Of a stretch of 64,000 bases of DNA, positions 21,227 through 32,157 are shown in pieces. Position 1 is the first letter of the stretch; each line of letters starts with the position of its first letter. Location: NCBI GenBank assembly GCA_023935145.1, contig CM043699.1, positions 124,075,036 to 124,139,035 on the forward strand. Reading direction: 5' to 3'. Source of the DNA: Bretschneidera sinensis (Eukaryota; Streptophyta; Magnoliopsida; Brassicales; Akaniaceae). The notes under the pieces were generated by a model. It saw nothing but the letters and a program-made list of their open reading frames with translations. It made no database searches and was not told where the DNA came from. Made by a program: the position numbers and the translations under genes.

Positions 21227-22087
21227 TGATGAGTGCCAAATATTGCATATTTAAGCCCCTTAATTTATATCTGTTAAGCTCTTAGTTTGTGTTATTTCAC
21301 TTTATTTTATGTATTTTCTGTGTTTTCTATATTTTTATAGGTTTGTGGAGAAAATGAAACATTTTGGGAGCTGTCGAGCTTCAAGAGCAAAAGCTGAGGA
21401 TGCCTAGTGCGATCGAGTGCACAAGACATGCGATCGAGCGCACCTATGCTCGAGCGCACCAGCCTGCGAATGAGCGCATGTGTGACATCTCACATCGGTC
21501 AGAAATCTTTACAGCGCACCATGGTACGCTCGAGCGCACTTGGGCAGTATCCCACATCGAATTTGAAACACACTGCACTCGTGAGTTTCCCTATAAAATC
21601 CCCACCTCACTGAAGCAATATGTGTGCAATCTGGAGGACGTCTGTTGTCATTTTGGGGTATCTCTAAGGCTTTGCTACCATGAGGGGAAGCGCCGCACAA
21701 TAGCTGCGAGTGGAATTTCTCCATGTATAGTCAGTTTTAATTTATTTCTTTGAGTTCTAAAGTTTTATGTTTAGCACTTTTGTTAAATTTAGTTTCATAA
21801 TTATGCAAGGCTAAAACCTTCATCTAAGGTTGAAGATGAAGCCTCGGCATTGTTTAGCATTATATTTTCAGATATGTTCGTACAATTTTGATATTTTTAG
21901 TATCAATGTTCTATTTCAATTGTTTGAGTGAACTCTTACGATTGCTTGTTTTTAAATTGTTAAATTGGATATTCTTTGTGTTTCATCTGCTGGATACGGC
22001 GGATCATTCAAATTAGATTGGATGTCCATTGTGATTTGTGAATTAAATAGATACATTGGATGGTTTTGGTTTAGTTTGGGTATTCGC
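21227..22087 (+). repeat. E7 5' LTR, first part
   Basis: It starts TGATGAGTGCC. The U3 array of GCGATCGAGCGCAC-like motifs lies at 21409-21540. TCCCACATCG is at 21550-21559 and the TATA box (CCTATAAAA) is near 21590. The last five bases, TTCGC (22083-22087), are the target site duplicated by E8. The LTR resumes at 31525. Confidence 0.92.
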
Positions 22088-23337
22088 TGTTGTGAGTTTT
22101 AAATTACTCGCAAGCGCACGAGTCGTTTGCAGTATAGCATTGTGCAAGTGCGAGGTCGAATCCACAGGGAATTGCGTTGTGAAGATATATTTTTAATCTA
22201 AACTAACTCTATTTTAACCTAGTTCCGAATTTCATATGATAATTTGGAAAACAAATTAAAAGTAAACTAAATTGATTTTAAAACTAATAATTAAAAACAC
22301 TAAGGTTTCAGAATCCACCCCACCAAAGTTAAGCATATATGTTCTAACAAACATAGCCTATCCAAACATTCTATGAATCCAACTATAAGACAAAAAACAA
22401 AGAATATCCCAACTAAACCAAAAGCATACAATGTATCCGCTCTTAACAAATCACAAAGGAAATCCAATTTAATCGAAAAGCATTCAATGTATCCATCAGA
22501 TGAAACACAAAGAATATCCAACAGACAATTTAAACTCAATCAATTATAAGATTAACTCAAATAATTGACAGAACATTTTATACTAAAAATTGTCAGATTT
22601 GTACAAGCAAATCTGAACTACTACGCCAAACAACGGCGGGGCTTCATCTTCAACCTTAGTTGAAGAGTCTAGCCACTCATAACTATAAAACTATAATAAA
22701 AAGTGCTAAACATTCAAACTAAAACAACTGAATATAAAGAAATAAATAAACAACTTTACATGGGAGAAATTCCACTCGCTGACAGGCGGCGCTTCCCCTC
22801 GTGGTAGCAATGCCTTCGGGATCCACTAGAATGCTAGCGGACGTCCACTAGTAAACACCAAAGTGGCTCAGGAATTGTACACTGGATTATGAAGCCAAAT
22901 GGTGTTTATATAAGGGAAGTCACGGAGCACTGCAGGTTTCAGATTCGATGTGGGATACTGGCCCGAGTGCGCTCGATCGTAGTGTGGTGCGATCGATCGC
23001 AGGTACGATCGATTGCATGTCTTGTACGCACGATCTCATGTGCGCTCGATCGCATGTCTGCTGCGATCGATCGCAGATGCACTGAACTTCAAATATTTCG
23101 ATGTGGGATGTTGGCCATGCGCTCGTTCGTAGGCAGGTGCGCTCGATCGCATATCTCGTGCGATCGATCGCAATGTCTCCAGAAGCTTCAAATCTCCTGA
23201 AATGCTTCATTTTCTCCACAAACCTATAAAAACACACAAAACACAAGAAAAACATAAAATAAAGTAAAATACTACTAACTAAGAGCATAACAAATATAAG
23301 TTAAGGGTCTAAAATATGCAATATTTAAGACTCATCA
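22088..23337 (-). repeat. E8 3' LTR (left)
   Basis: In element orientation it runs from TGATGAGTC at 23337 to ACTCACAACA at 22088. The palindrome-rich array is at about 22966-23173. On the minus strand TCCCACATCG precedes a TATA box at about 22905-22915. ORFs on both strands here (22889-23200 and 22920-23288) come from the array and are not genes. Confidence 0.97.
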
Positions 23338-23352
23338 AATACCCCCAAACTT
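23338..23352 (-). promoter_or_regulatory. E8 polypurine tract
   Basis: On the minus strand AAGTTTGGGGGTATT abuts the 3' LTR. Two more copies of the motif lie upstream, at 24324-24338 and 24426-24440. Confidence 0.88.
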
Positions 23353-24618
23353 ATATTTTGCTAGTCCCTTAGCAAAACAAAATAAAAGACTCAATGAAAA
23401 ACAAAGAACATAAAGATAAAGTCATCACTCATGGTATCCAAAAATTTAAGGAGCACACATCACCATGATATTCATTCATAAGCAAGCTTAAAAAGGTAAA
23501 CCCATCTTCGTAATGAATAGAAATGTTAAAATCTAATTACTTACAAAAGGCAGGATAAGGCATCACAAGCTTGAATCAGTGTAAGGTGAATTAGCATATA
23601 AAAATGAAGCTTCCAAGTAACTCTAATGTGTAAGGTCTCCATGTCTCAAGATTCACCGAATTTCCCATAAAAAATGAACGAAAAGGCATAGTTTTTATTT
23701 TATTCTTTTTTTTTTAATAAGGCACGGCTATGTTTAGTTCCCTTAAGCTTTCTAATTGACCCATGTAGCGAGTGTTGAGTCATTGACTCCCAAACCAGGT
23801 GGTTTTAGGGCATTAGGTGTAAAGACACCCCTAAGGACTTACTAACTCGAGTCAAAAAGGCTACAAAATTAAACCGACCTTAATATTACCAAGCAAAATT
23901 CCACCTTTTGACGTGAACACTCACTGCTTACTAAGGCAAGAGGTCCAGTTACTCAGCGAAAAGTTTATTGATAAATTTTTTTTTTAATATTTTCGTATGC
24001 CCAAGAGTTCATCCAACAAGTCATCCAGTTTCAGTTAAGATAAGGAAAATTACACATTAAAATCACATGTCATACCTCACATAATTTGTGCTAATGTGCT
24101 CGTGTTAGATTAGATCAAACATGTGAATTCTCAAAATGCCTAAAGTAAGTAACTAAATTTTAAAAATTTATCACCAGATCATGTGTTCAAAATGTTAAGC
24201 TCACCAATGACATCACATCACAGAAAATGTTTAGATCAACCAAAATTTCACGATAACATGAATATGCATTTATCTCTATGACGAAAAGACAACAAATTAG
24301 GACAAAGTGTGTGATGTATCTCCCATACCCCCAAACTTAAATTACACATTGACCCCAATGTGTGACTAATATGGAAAGAGCTGACCTGAGATATGGAGAA
24401 CTATCTGGACTGGTATGGCTCATAGCATACCCCCAAACTTGAACTGAAGTACGCTTTGTCCCTGAAAAATAAAAACTGGAAAACAAAAAATACTGGAAAC
24501 AAACATTAATCATAAAAATGCGAAATAATAAATAAACAAAAAAAAGATAAGCTGTGGGGTGCCTCCCATGAGCGCTAAGTTTAACGTCTTCAGCCAGACT
24601 CTTCCTAGAATACTACAC
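23353..24618 (-). other. E8 3' non-coding region
   Basis: About 1.3 kb between integrase and the polypurine tract with no ORF. It contains two extra polypurine motifs and, at about 23740-23960, the conserved block with the GGTGT-CTTT-ACACC hairpin shared with E1, E12 and E9/E13. Confidence 0.8.
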
Positions 24619-26079
24619 TCAATCTGAGTAACTAGGATCCTCCAACAGTATCGTCTCAATGTCCGGACTCCTCAACTCTAAGAATGTTTTTAGCCTCTGT
24701 CCATTTACCTTGAAAGTATTACCATTCTTAGGATCCTCAATCTCGATGGCCCCATGAGGAAAAACCGATCGAATAATGAATGGGCCTGACCATCGGGATT
24801 TGAGCTTGCCTGGAAAAAGATGCAGGCACGAATTATAAAGAAGAACTCTCTGACCCCGCTCAAAAGTTCGTCTCAAAATATTTTGGTCATGAGTCTTCTA
24901 CATTTGTGCTTTGTATGATCGGGCACACTCATATGCATCATTCCGCAGCTCCTCCAATTCATTGAGTTGGAGCTTCCGTTGTGAGCCAGCCTTGGAAAGA
25001 TTGAAATTTAGTTGCTTGACAGCCCAATACGCACGATGCTCTAGTTCAACCGGAAGGTGACATGCCTTTTCGTATACAATGCGATAGGGAGACATGCCAA
25101 TTGGCATCTTGAAGGCTGTCCGATATGCCCACAGTGCATCCGTAAATCGTAGAGACCAATCCTTTCTATTAGGGTTCACAGTCTTTTCCAAAATTTGTTT
25201 GATCTCGCGATTTGAAATTTTCACTTGACCACTCGTCTGTGGGTGATATGGGGTGGCAACTTTGTGCGTTATACAATATTTCTTCATCAACTGCTCAAAG
25301 ATCTTGTTGCAAAAGTGCTTACCTCCATCACTTATGATTGCTCGAGGCGTACCAAAATGAGCAAAAATAGTGTCTTTCAAGAACTGGACCATAACTCTGT
25401 GGTCATTGGTCTTGCATGCAATGGCCTCCACCCTCTTGGACAGATAGTCCACAGCAACTAGAATGTATAAGTAGCAAAAGGAGTTTGGGAATGGTCCCAT
25501 GAAATCAATGCCCCACACATCAAAAATCTCAACAATCAGAATAGGGTTGAGGGGCATCATATTTCTCCTAGAAAGACTCCCTAGCTTTTGGCAACGCTCA
25601 CAAGATATACAATAGGTGTGAGAGTCCCGGAACAGGGTAGGCCAATAAAATCCACACTGCAAAATCTTTGCAGCGGTCTTTTTAGCACTAAAATGGCCTC
25701 CACATGCATGATCATGATAAAAGGCGATGACATTAGATTGGTCATGCTCAGGAATACATCGTCTAATGATCTGATCAGGACAATACTTGAACAGGTAAGG
25801 ATCGTCCCAGAAAAAGTGTTTTACCATGGCCAAAAATTTTGATTTATCTTGCCTCCCCCGATGCAAGGGCATGTGTCCGGTGACAAGATAGTTCACTATG
25901 TCAGCAAACCATGGTGCGGGACTGTGAGCAATGTGCATCAATTGCTCATCAGGAAAGGTCTCAGAAATGGGAGTGGCAGCCTCACTGAATTCCACAATCA
26001 ATCTAGACAAATGGTCCGCCACCACATTTTTCGAACCTTTCTTATCCCGAATCTTAATGTCGAACTCTTGAAGTAGCAA
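24619..26079 (-). pseudogene. E8 integrase, one stop and lost catalytic Glu
   Basis: Integrase inserts the element DNA. The frame holds the RNase H-integrase junction (DHLSRL), an HHCC zinc finger ([13 protein letters not shown] with CISCERC) and the core with WGIDFMGPF and ISDGGKHF. The third catalytic residue is Lys instead of Glu in [11 protein letters not shown] (AAA, + strand 25219-25221; E1 has GAA). A TAG at 24898-24900 replaces a Lys codon, and the C-terminal domain continues in frame to 24619. Apart from these two changes it is full length. Confidence 0.93.
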
Positions 26080-26380
26080 GATCCATCGGATAAGACGAGA
26101 TTTAGCATCTTTTTTTAGAGAAAAGATACTTCAATGCAGCATGGTCCGAGTAGATAATGACTTTAGATCCTAACAAGTAGGATCTGAACTTGTCTAATGC
26201 AAAAACGACTGCAAGCAACTCCTCCTCAGTGGTAGAATAATTGAGTTGTGCGTCGTTTAGAGTTCAACTTGCATAATAGATAGCATGGGGAAGTTTATCA
26301 ACATGTTGCCCCAAAACAACTCCAACAGCATAGTCTGATGCATCAAAAATAATCTCAAAAGGCACATCCCAGTTAGGTGG
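26080..26380 (-). pseudogene. E8 RNase H, broken
   Basis: The domain follows RT directly. It shows [31 protein letters not shown] and [17 protein letters not shown] at 26264-26266 replaces the Arg codon of YYASRTLN (CGA to TGA). A frameshift in the T/A-rich stretch at about 26110-26118 separates it from the integrase frame. Confidence 0.88.
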
Positions 26381-27811
26381 CTAAATAATGGGTGTGGACG
26401 TCAGAATTTTCTTCAGATCCCCAAATGCTTTCTTACAATCCTCATCAAATAGAAATGGGGCATCTTTTTGCAACAACTTGCACAAGGGCTTGGCGATCTT
26501 GCTGAAATTCTGGATAAATCGCCTATAGAAACCTGCATGGCCCAGAAAAGATCGAACCTCTTTCACCGTACGTGGGGGTGGAAGGCTGGAAATCAAATCC
26601 ACCTTCGCTTTGTCGACCTCAATCCCTCGATGAGATACGATATGTCCCAGTACAATTCCTTGCTTAACCATAAAATGACACTTCTCCCAATTAAGCACCA
26701 GGTTCTTCTCCTTGCACCGTACCAAAACCAAAGAGAGACGGTGCAGGCACTCCTCAAATGTTGAACCGAAGATGGAGAAGTCGTCTATGAAAATCTCCAA
26801 GAACCGCTCTACCATGTCAGAGAATATACTGACCATACACCACTGAAAAGTGGCGGGTGCATTGCATAACCCAAAGGGCATGCGACGGTAGGCGAAGGTC
26901 CCAAAAGGATAGGTAAATGTCATCTTCTCCTGATCTTCGGGGTCCACGGGGACCTGGTTATATCCAGAATAACCATCCAAAAAGCAATAATACTCGTGCC
27001 CAGCCAAACGCTCCACCATCTGATCAATAAATGGAAGTGGAAAGTGATCCTTCCTTGTGGCAATGTTCAGCTTACGGTAGTCTATACACACTCTCCACCC
27101 AGACTGCACACGAGTTGGCACCAACTCGTCGTCCTTATTCTTTACTACTGTTAACCCAGCTCGCTTGGGCACGACATTAATGGGGCTCACCCACTTGCTA
27201 TCAGAGATGGGATAAATGATCCCTGCATCTAACAGCTTAATAACCTCTGCCCTCACAACCTCTTGCATAGCAGGGTTGAGCCTTATTTGCGGCTCCCTCG
27301 ATGGCTTAGCATCTTCCTCTAAGTGTATCCTGTGCATCACCACCGAGGGGCTGATTCCCTTAATATCCTCAATGGTCCAGCTGATAGCTTCCTTGTGCTC
27401 TCTTAAAACATCTAATAATTTCTCCTCTTGAGCCTCTCCCAAATCTGAAGCTATTATCACATGCAAACAGTATGTTGGACCCAGGAACTTATACTTAAGA
27501 TTATCCGGTAAAGGCTTAAGTTCCTTCTTTTGAGGTTCTAGTGACACCTTCTCCTCCTCCTCCTTGCTTTTTTGAGGATCAGACTCCAAAATGGCATTTA
27601 CTTCTTCGAGTAACTTATCTAAACCCAAGTCCTCTCCAAAGTGAGCAAAGCATGCCTCCGTGGGATCCTCAATGCTTGATTCATCCACAGTATCCTTAAG
27701 AATCTCCTCTATCAAGCATACATCTCTCACTTCATCATATTCCAGTGGTTGCCTAGTGATATCAAAAATGTTCAACTCCACTGTCATATTTCCGAAGGAG
27801 ATCTTCATCAC
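26381..27811 (-). pseudogene. E8 protease-RT linker and reverse transcriptase
   Basis: A 476-residue open frame. The acidic linker is residues 1-115, ending in LKPLPDNLKYKFLG. RT follows with ISDSKWVSPINVVPKRAG, CIDYRKLN, the PFGLCNAPATFQ motif and the catalytic FIDDFSIFG, then the connection (LPPPRTVKEVRSFLGHAGFY). All core RT motifs are intact. The frame ends at a TAG (26381-26383) where E12 has CAG, so pol is closed before RNase H by a single C-to-T change. The domain itself could still fold. Confidence 0.93.
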
Positions 27812-27892
27812 CCCTGTCCTACAATTGATTAGGGTGTTAGCCGTGGCTAAGAATGGTCACCCTAGAATCACCGGTATTTGAATCCCTACATT

Positions 27893-28306
27893 CTAAACCG
27901 GCTCTGTGTCAAGCACAATAAAATCCATAGGGAAATAGAACTTATCCACTTTTATCAAAACGTCCTCAACTATCCCCCGTGGTCTTTTCACTGACCTGTC
28001 AGCCAATTGAAGCATCGTGGATGTGGGCTTCAATTCTCCTAACCCCAACTGTATATAAACTGAGTAGGGTAGAAGATTCACACTCGCCCCTAGATCTAAA
28101 AGGGCCCTCTCAATATGGCTGACTCCTATCGTGCAAAAGATGGTAGGACACCCCGGGTCCTTATACTTGATGGGTAGCTTGCACTGAAGGATTGAACTGA
28201 CCTGCTCGGTCAAAAAGGCCTTCTTTGGGACATTCGTCCTCCTCTTGATAGTGACCAAGTCCTTTAAAAACTTTGCATATGATGGCACTTGATTGATGGC
28301 ATCCAA
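27893..28306 (-). pseudogene. E8 protease
   Basis: This is the aspartic protease with ALLDLGASVNLLPYSVYIQLG and LADRSVKRPRGIVEDVLIKV. It has the D-L-G active site typical of Athila-type elements. The frame ends at a TAG (27893-27895) in place of CAG. A TGA near 27857 follows in the phase leading to the RT frame. The core of the domain is complete. Confidence 0.9.
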
Positions 28307-30104
28307 AAATGGGATATTGATTTGGACTTACTTGAATACCTCTAGAATTTCCTCATACTTCCCTCATTTCTTGGGCGCCTGTAATCTCTCGGGGTAGGGT
28401 GCTCTAGGTACAAACGACCTAGGAGGGTCTTTCTCAGTAGGTGTGGCTGTAGATGGCTCAGCATCTCTCTTCTCTGTGTTGCCACTCCCTTGCCCTTGCT
28501 GCGTAGCAGGGCTCTCTTCCACTCGATTGTCCACTTGTCTCCCAGACCTTAGTGTGGCAATCGACTGTACTTGTTCTTCCCCGTGCGTAGGAGTTGATGA
28601 ACTCTCAACCATAAATTGTCCTTTTGGGTTTTGCACGGGCTGACTGGGGAACTTTCCTTTCTCTCTCTCACCCAAGTGACTTGCAATTTGCCCTATTTGA
28701 CTCCAGCTTGGCAATTGCTTGGGTGTTTACCATTGTTGCGCTCCTCACATCGCTCATATTTTGGCTAGTCGCTTTCATGAACTCCTTAAGGGTGTCCTCA
28801 AGCGACTGTGAAACTGGTACTGGTGTTTGGGTGGGTGCGTGGTAAGCAGGTGAAGGTGCTGGATGGGCAGAACGACCATGATTAGGAATTTGTGGGGCAA
28901 ATCGGAGAGGATATTGATTTTGAGCATGATGAGAGGCTCCTCCCTGATTCATTGGTTGGTTCTGTCTCTATGAAAAATTTGGGTGGTTTCGCCACCCTGG
29001 ATTGTACGTCTCGGAGTACGATCCATTTGACTGCCTTCGAAAGTCATTGAAAGCATTTACTTGTTCCATAGGATACTCGGCACAAGCCGGCATTGATGGG
29101 CAATTCTGTGCTAGATGCATTGGACTAGCATAGATGGAACAGCTCTCAACATTGAATGTGTTGGCAGCATTAATGGATTGGCTCACAGTGAGAGCGTCAA
29201 TCTTCTTGGTGAGGGCATCTAATTTTATCCTTAAATCAGCGTCCTCCCTGACCTCATAGATGCCTCCCCTCTTAGGAGCACGAATGGACTTATCTCGACA
29301 GCTTGAAAAATCCCACTGCTGTGAGTTGTCAGACAACTTGTCCAATGCCATGTATGCTTCGTCTCCTGTCAGACTCAAGAATGCCCCCCCATTCATAGAC
29401 TCGATCATGCTACGGTTGGGTTGAGTCAACCCTTGGTAGGAGAATTGAACGAGTCTCCACTTCTCATATCTATGTGGAGGGCATCTGATCAGTAACTCTT
29501 TAAAGCACTCCTAGCTTTCAGAGAACTTCTCATCCTCGTCCTGAGTGAAAGAGCTAATCTCCTTTCGGCACTCATTCACTCTAGACATTGGGAAAAACTT
29601 ATGATAAAATTTGCTAAGCAGGTTTTCCCAAGATGTAATAGACCCGGACGTGTTGGTGTCCAACCACGCCCTAGCTCTATCGTGAAGGGAGAAAGGGAAG
29701 AGTCGAAGATGGACTGACTCCTCAGAAAAGTTCTGGAATTTGAATGTAGCACAAATGTCTTTGAACTTCTTCACATGACTATAAAGATTTTCAAGATCTA
29801 AGCCATGGATTGAGGGTAAGAGTTGGATAACATGTGGCTTCAAATCAAAGTGTGTGGCATTGGTTGGTGGCAACACTATACAGGAAGATGAGTTAGTCGC
29901 AACGGGTGCGAACAAATCCCTAAGGGATGTAGTGGAGTCCACGTTCCAAGCTCTAGGTTGCTCTACATGTTCAGGATGATTAAAATTTTCTCCCATCTCA
30001 ACAGTCTCTCTCTCAACTAGTGCTCTTTCCTGCCTCCTAAGAGTTCTTTCTAAGTCGGGATCTAAATGTGTCAAATCTAAATTCAAGGATATCCGACTAA
30101 GCAT
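28307..30104 (-). pseudogene. E8 gag, point stops and a frameshift
   Basis: Gag forms the particle that packages element RNA. I place the start at the Met at 30104 because the same start is used in E12. The gag core is residues 80-250, with RLFPFSL at 134-140 and AWLD at 146-149. A TAG (29511-29513) and a second TAG (28968-28970) replace conserved Trp codons. A frameshift lies near 28690. The C-terminal part has a proline-rich stretch and the TLRSGRQVDNRVEE motif. No clear zinc knuckle is seen. Confidence 0.88.
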
Positions 30105-30247
30105 ACACCAACAGAAAAATAATGAGATACTAACCAGCAGAAGCAACAGAATAAAGCAAACACAAAACTCAAATTTTTTTTTTTATAACTAACTAGTAGA
30201 AAAATAAAATCAATTCAGACCAAAAATTTTCACAAACAAAACAATTC

Positions 30248-30264
30248 CTCGGCAACGGCGCCAA
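30248..30264 (-). promoter_or_regulatory. E8 primer binding site (tRNA-Asp)
   Basis: On the minus strand this is TGGCGCCGTTGCCGAGG, one mismatch from the complement of plant tRNA-Asp, six bases from the 5' LTR. It is the best preserved primer site in the window. Confidence 0.93.
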
Positions 30265-30269
30265 AAACT

Positions 30270-31519
30270 TGTTGTGAGTTTTAAATTACTCGCAAGCGCA
30301 CGAGTCGTTTGCAGTATAGCATTGTGCAAGTGCGAGATCGAATCCACAAGGAATTGCGTTGTGAAGATATATTTTTAATCTAAACTAACTCTATTTTAAC
30401 CTAGTTCCGAATTTCATATGATAATTTGGAAAACAAATTAAAAGTAAACTAAATTGATTTTAAAACTAATGATTAAAAACACTAAGGTTTCCGAATCCAC
30501 CCCACCGAAGTTAAGCATATATGTTCTAACAAATATAGCCTATCAAAACATTCTATGAATCCAACTATAAGACAAAAAACAAAGAATATCCCAACTAAAC
30601 CAAAAGCATCCAATGTATCCGCTCTTAACAAATCACAAAGGAAATCCAATTTAATCGAAAAGCATTCAATGTATCAATCAGATGAAACACAAAGAATATC
30701 CAACAGACAATTTAAACTCAATCAATTATAAGATTAACTCAAATAATTGACAGAACATTTTATACTAAAAATTGTCAGATTTGTACAAGCAAATCTGAAC
30801 TACTACGCCAAACAACGGCGGGGCTTCATCTTCAACCTTAGCTGAAGAGTCTAGCCACTCATAACTATAAAACTATAATAAAAAGTGCTAAACATTCAAA
30901 CTAAAATAACTGAATATAAAGAAATAAATAAACAACTTTACATGGGAGAAATTCCACTCGCTGACAGGCGGCGCTTCCCCTCGTGGTAGCAATGCCTTCG
31001 GGATCCACTAGAATGCTAGCAGACGTCCACCGGTAAACACCAAAATGGCTCAGGAATTGTACACTGGATTATGAAGCCAAATGGTGTTTATATAGGGGAA
31101 GTCACGGAGCACTGCAGGTTTCAGATTCGATGTGGGATACTGGCCCGAGTGCGCTCGATCGCAGTGTGGTGCGATCGATCGCAGGTACGATCGATCGCAT
31201 GTCTTGTACGCACGATCTCATGTGCGCTCGATCGCATGTCTGCTGCGATCGATCGCAGATGCACTGAACTTCAAATATTTCGATGTGGGATGTTGACCAT
31301 GCGCTCGTTCGTAGGCAGGTGCGCTCGATTGCATATCTCGTGCGATCGATCGCAATGTCTCTAGAAGCTTCAAATCTCCTGAAATGCTCCATTTTCTCCA
31401 CAAACCTGTAAAAACAGACAAAACACAAGAAAAACATAAAATAAAGTAAAATACTACTAACTAAGAGCATAACAAATATAAGTTAAGGGTCTAAAATATG
31501 CAATATTTAAGACTCATCA
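30270..31519 (-). repeat. E8 5' LTR (right)
   Basis: It is the same length (1,250 bp) as the left LTR and nearly identical to it. The array is at 31148-31355, the promoter motif CGATGTGGGA (plus strand) at 31127-31136 and the TATA box at about 31087-31095. It is followed by the TTCGC duplication. Confidence 0.97.
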
Positions 31520-31524
31520 TTCGC

Positions 31525-31835
31525 CGTGATTTGTAGAATGGTCGATTCATGGAATGATTTGATAGATTACATTTATATAGAACATGAAGATATATGTTTT
31601 ACTTTGGTGGGGTGGATTTAGAAAACCTTAGTGTTTTTATCAGTTTTTTTAAGTCCATTTAGTTTACCTTATATTTCTTTGCAAGATACAATCCAAAATT
31701 TGGAACTAGGTTAAATAGGCTTAGTTTAGATAAAAATATTTTCACAACGCAATTCCCTGTAGATTTGACCTCGCACTTGCACACACTATATTGCAAACGA
31801 CTCGTGCGTTTGCGAGTAATTTAAAACTCACAACA
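31525..31835 (+). repeat. E7 5' LTR, second part
   Basis: This continues the E7 LTR after the E8 insertion. It holds the U5 end with CGCACTTGCAC and ACTCGTGCG and ends ACTCACAACA. Together with 21227-22087 it makes an LTR of 1,172 bp. Confidence 0.93.
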
Positions 31836-31841
31836 AGTTGT

Positions 31842-31859
31842 TGGTGCCGTTGCTGGGGA
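31842..31859 (+). promoter_or_regulatory. E7 primer binding site (tRNA-Asp)
   Basis: TGGTGCCGTTGCTGGGGA is the tRNA-Asp complement with two changes. It begins six bases after the E7 LTR end. Confidence 0.9.
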
Positions 31860-32157
31860 GTTGTTTTGTTTGTGAAAATTAAATTTTTATCTGAATTAAT
31901 TTTATTTTTCTACTAGTTTAGTTAGCATTTTTGTTTTATTTTTCTTTTTGCGATTTTATTTTTGTTTATTTGTTTCTATTTGCAATTGCCTATAAAAAAA
32001 TAAATATATAAAAATCAAAAAATAATAATAATAATAATAAATTACAAATTTTTGTTGGCCCATTTTGTAAGTATTGTGTTTGCTATTTTAGCATTTATTT
32101 TATTTTATTCTGTTGTTTTACTAGTTAGTTTATTTTATTATTTTTTGTTTGGTGTAT

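Larger units (their letters stand above)
22088..31519 (-). mobile_element. E8: complete Athila-like element, target duplication TTCGC
   Basis: This 9,432 bp element has two 1,250 bp LTRs, a nearly perfect tRNA-Asp primer site, all gag-pol domains in order and a polypurine tract. It is flanked by TTCGC at 22083-22087 and 31520-31524. In the first 300 bases I count seven differences between its LTRs, so it is one of the younger insertions. It shares its family with E1. Point stops and a lost integrase catalytic residue make it inactive. Confidence 0.97.

Noticed and set aside
22889..23288. Overlapping ORFs of 103 and 122 codons on both strands, repeated at 31071-31470 and in part at 2109-2417 and 43894-44283
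   Set aside because: They lie in LTR U3 arrays. CpG-rich near-palindromic repeats lack stop codons on both strands, and the same frames recur in each LTR copy. No protein motif is seen.
28443..28845. Plus-strand ORFs opposite E8 gag, protease and RT (also 25225-26076, 27216-27881 and 46198-47217)
   Set aside because: They are antisense shadows of the minus-strand gag-pol of E8 and E12, whose sense frames carry the conserved domains.
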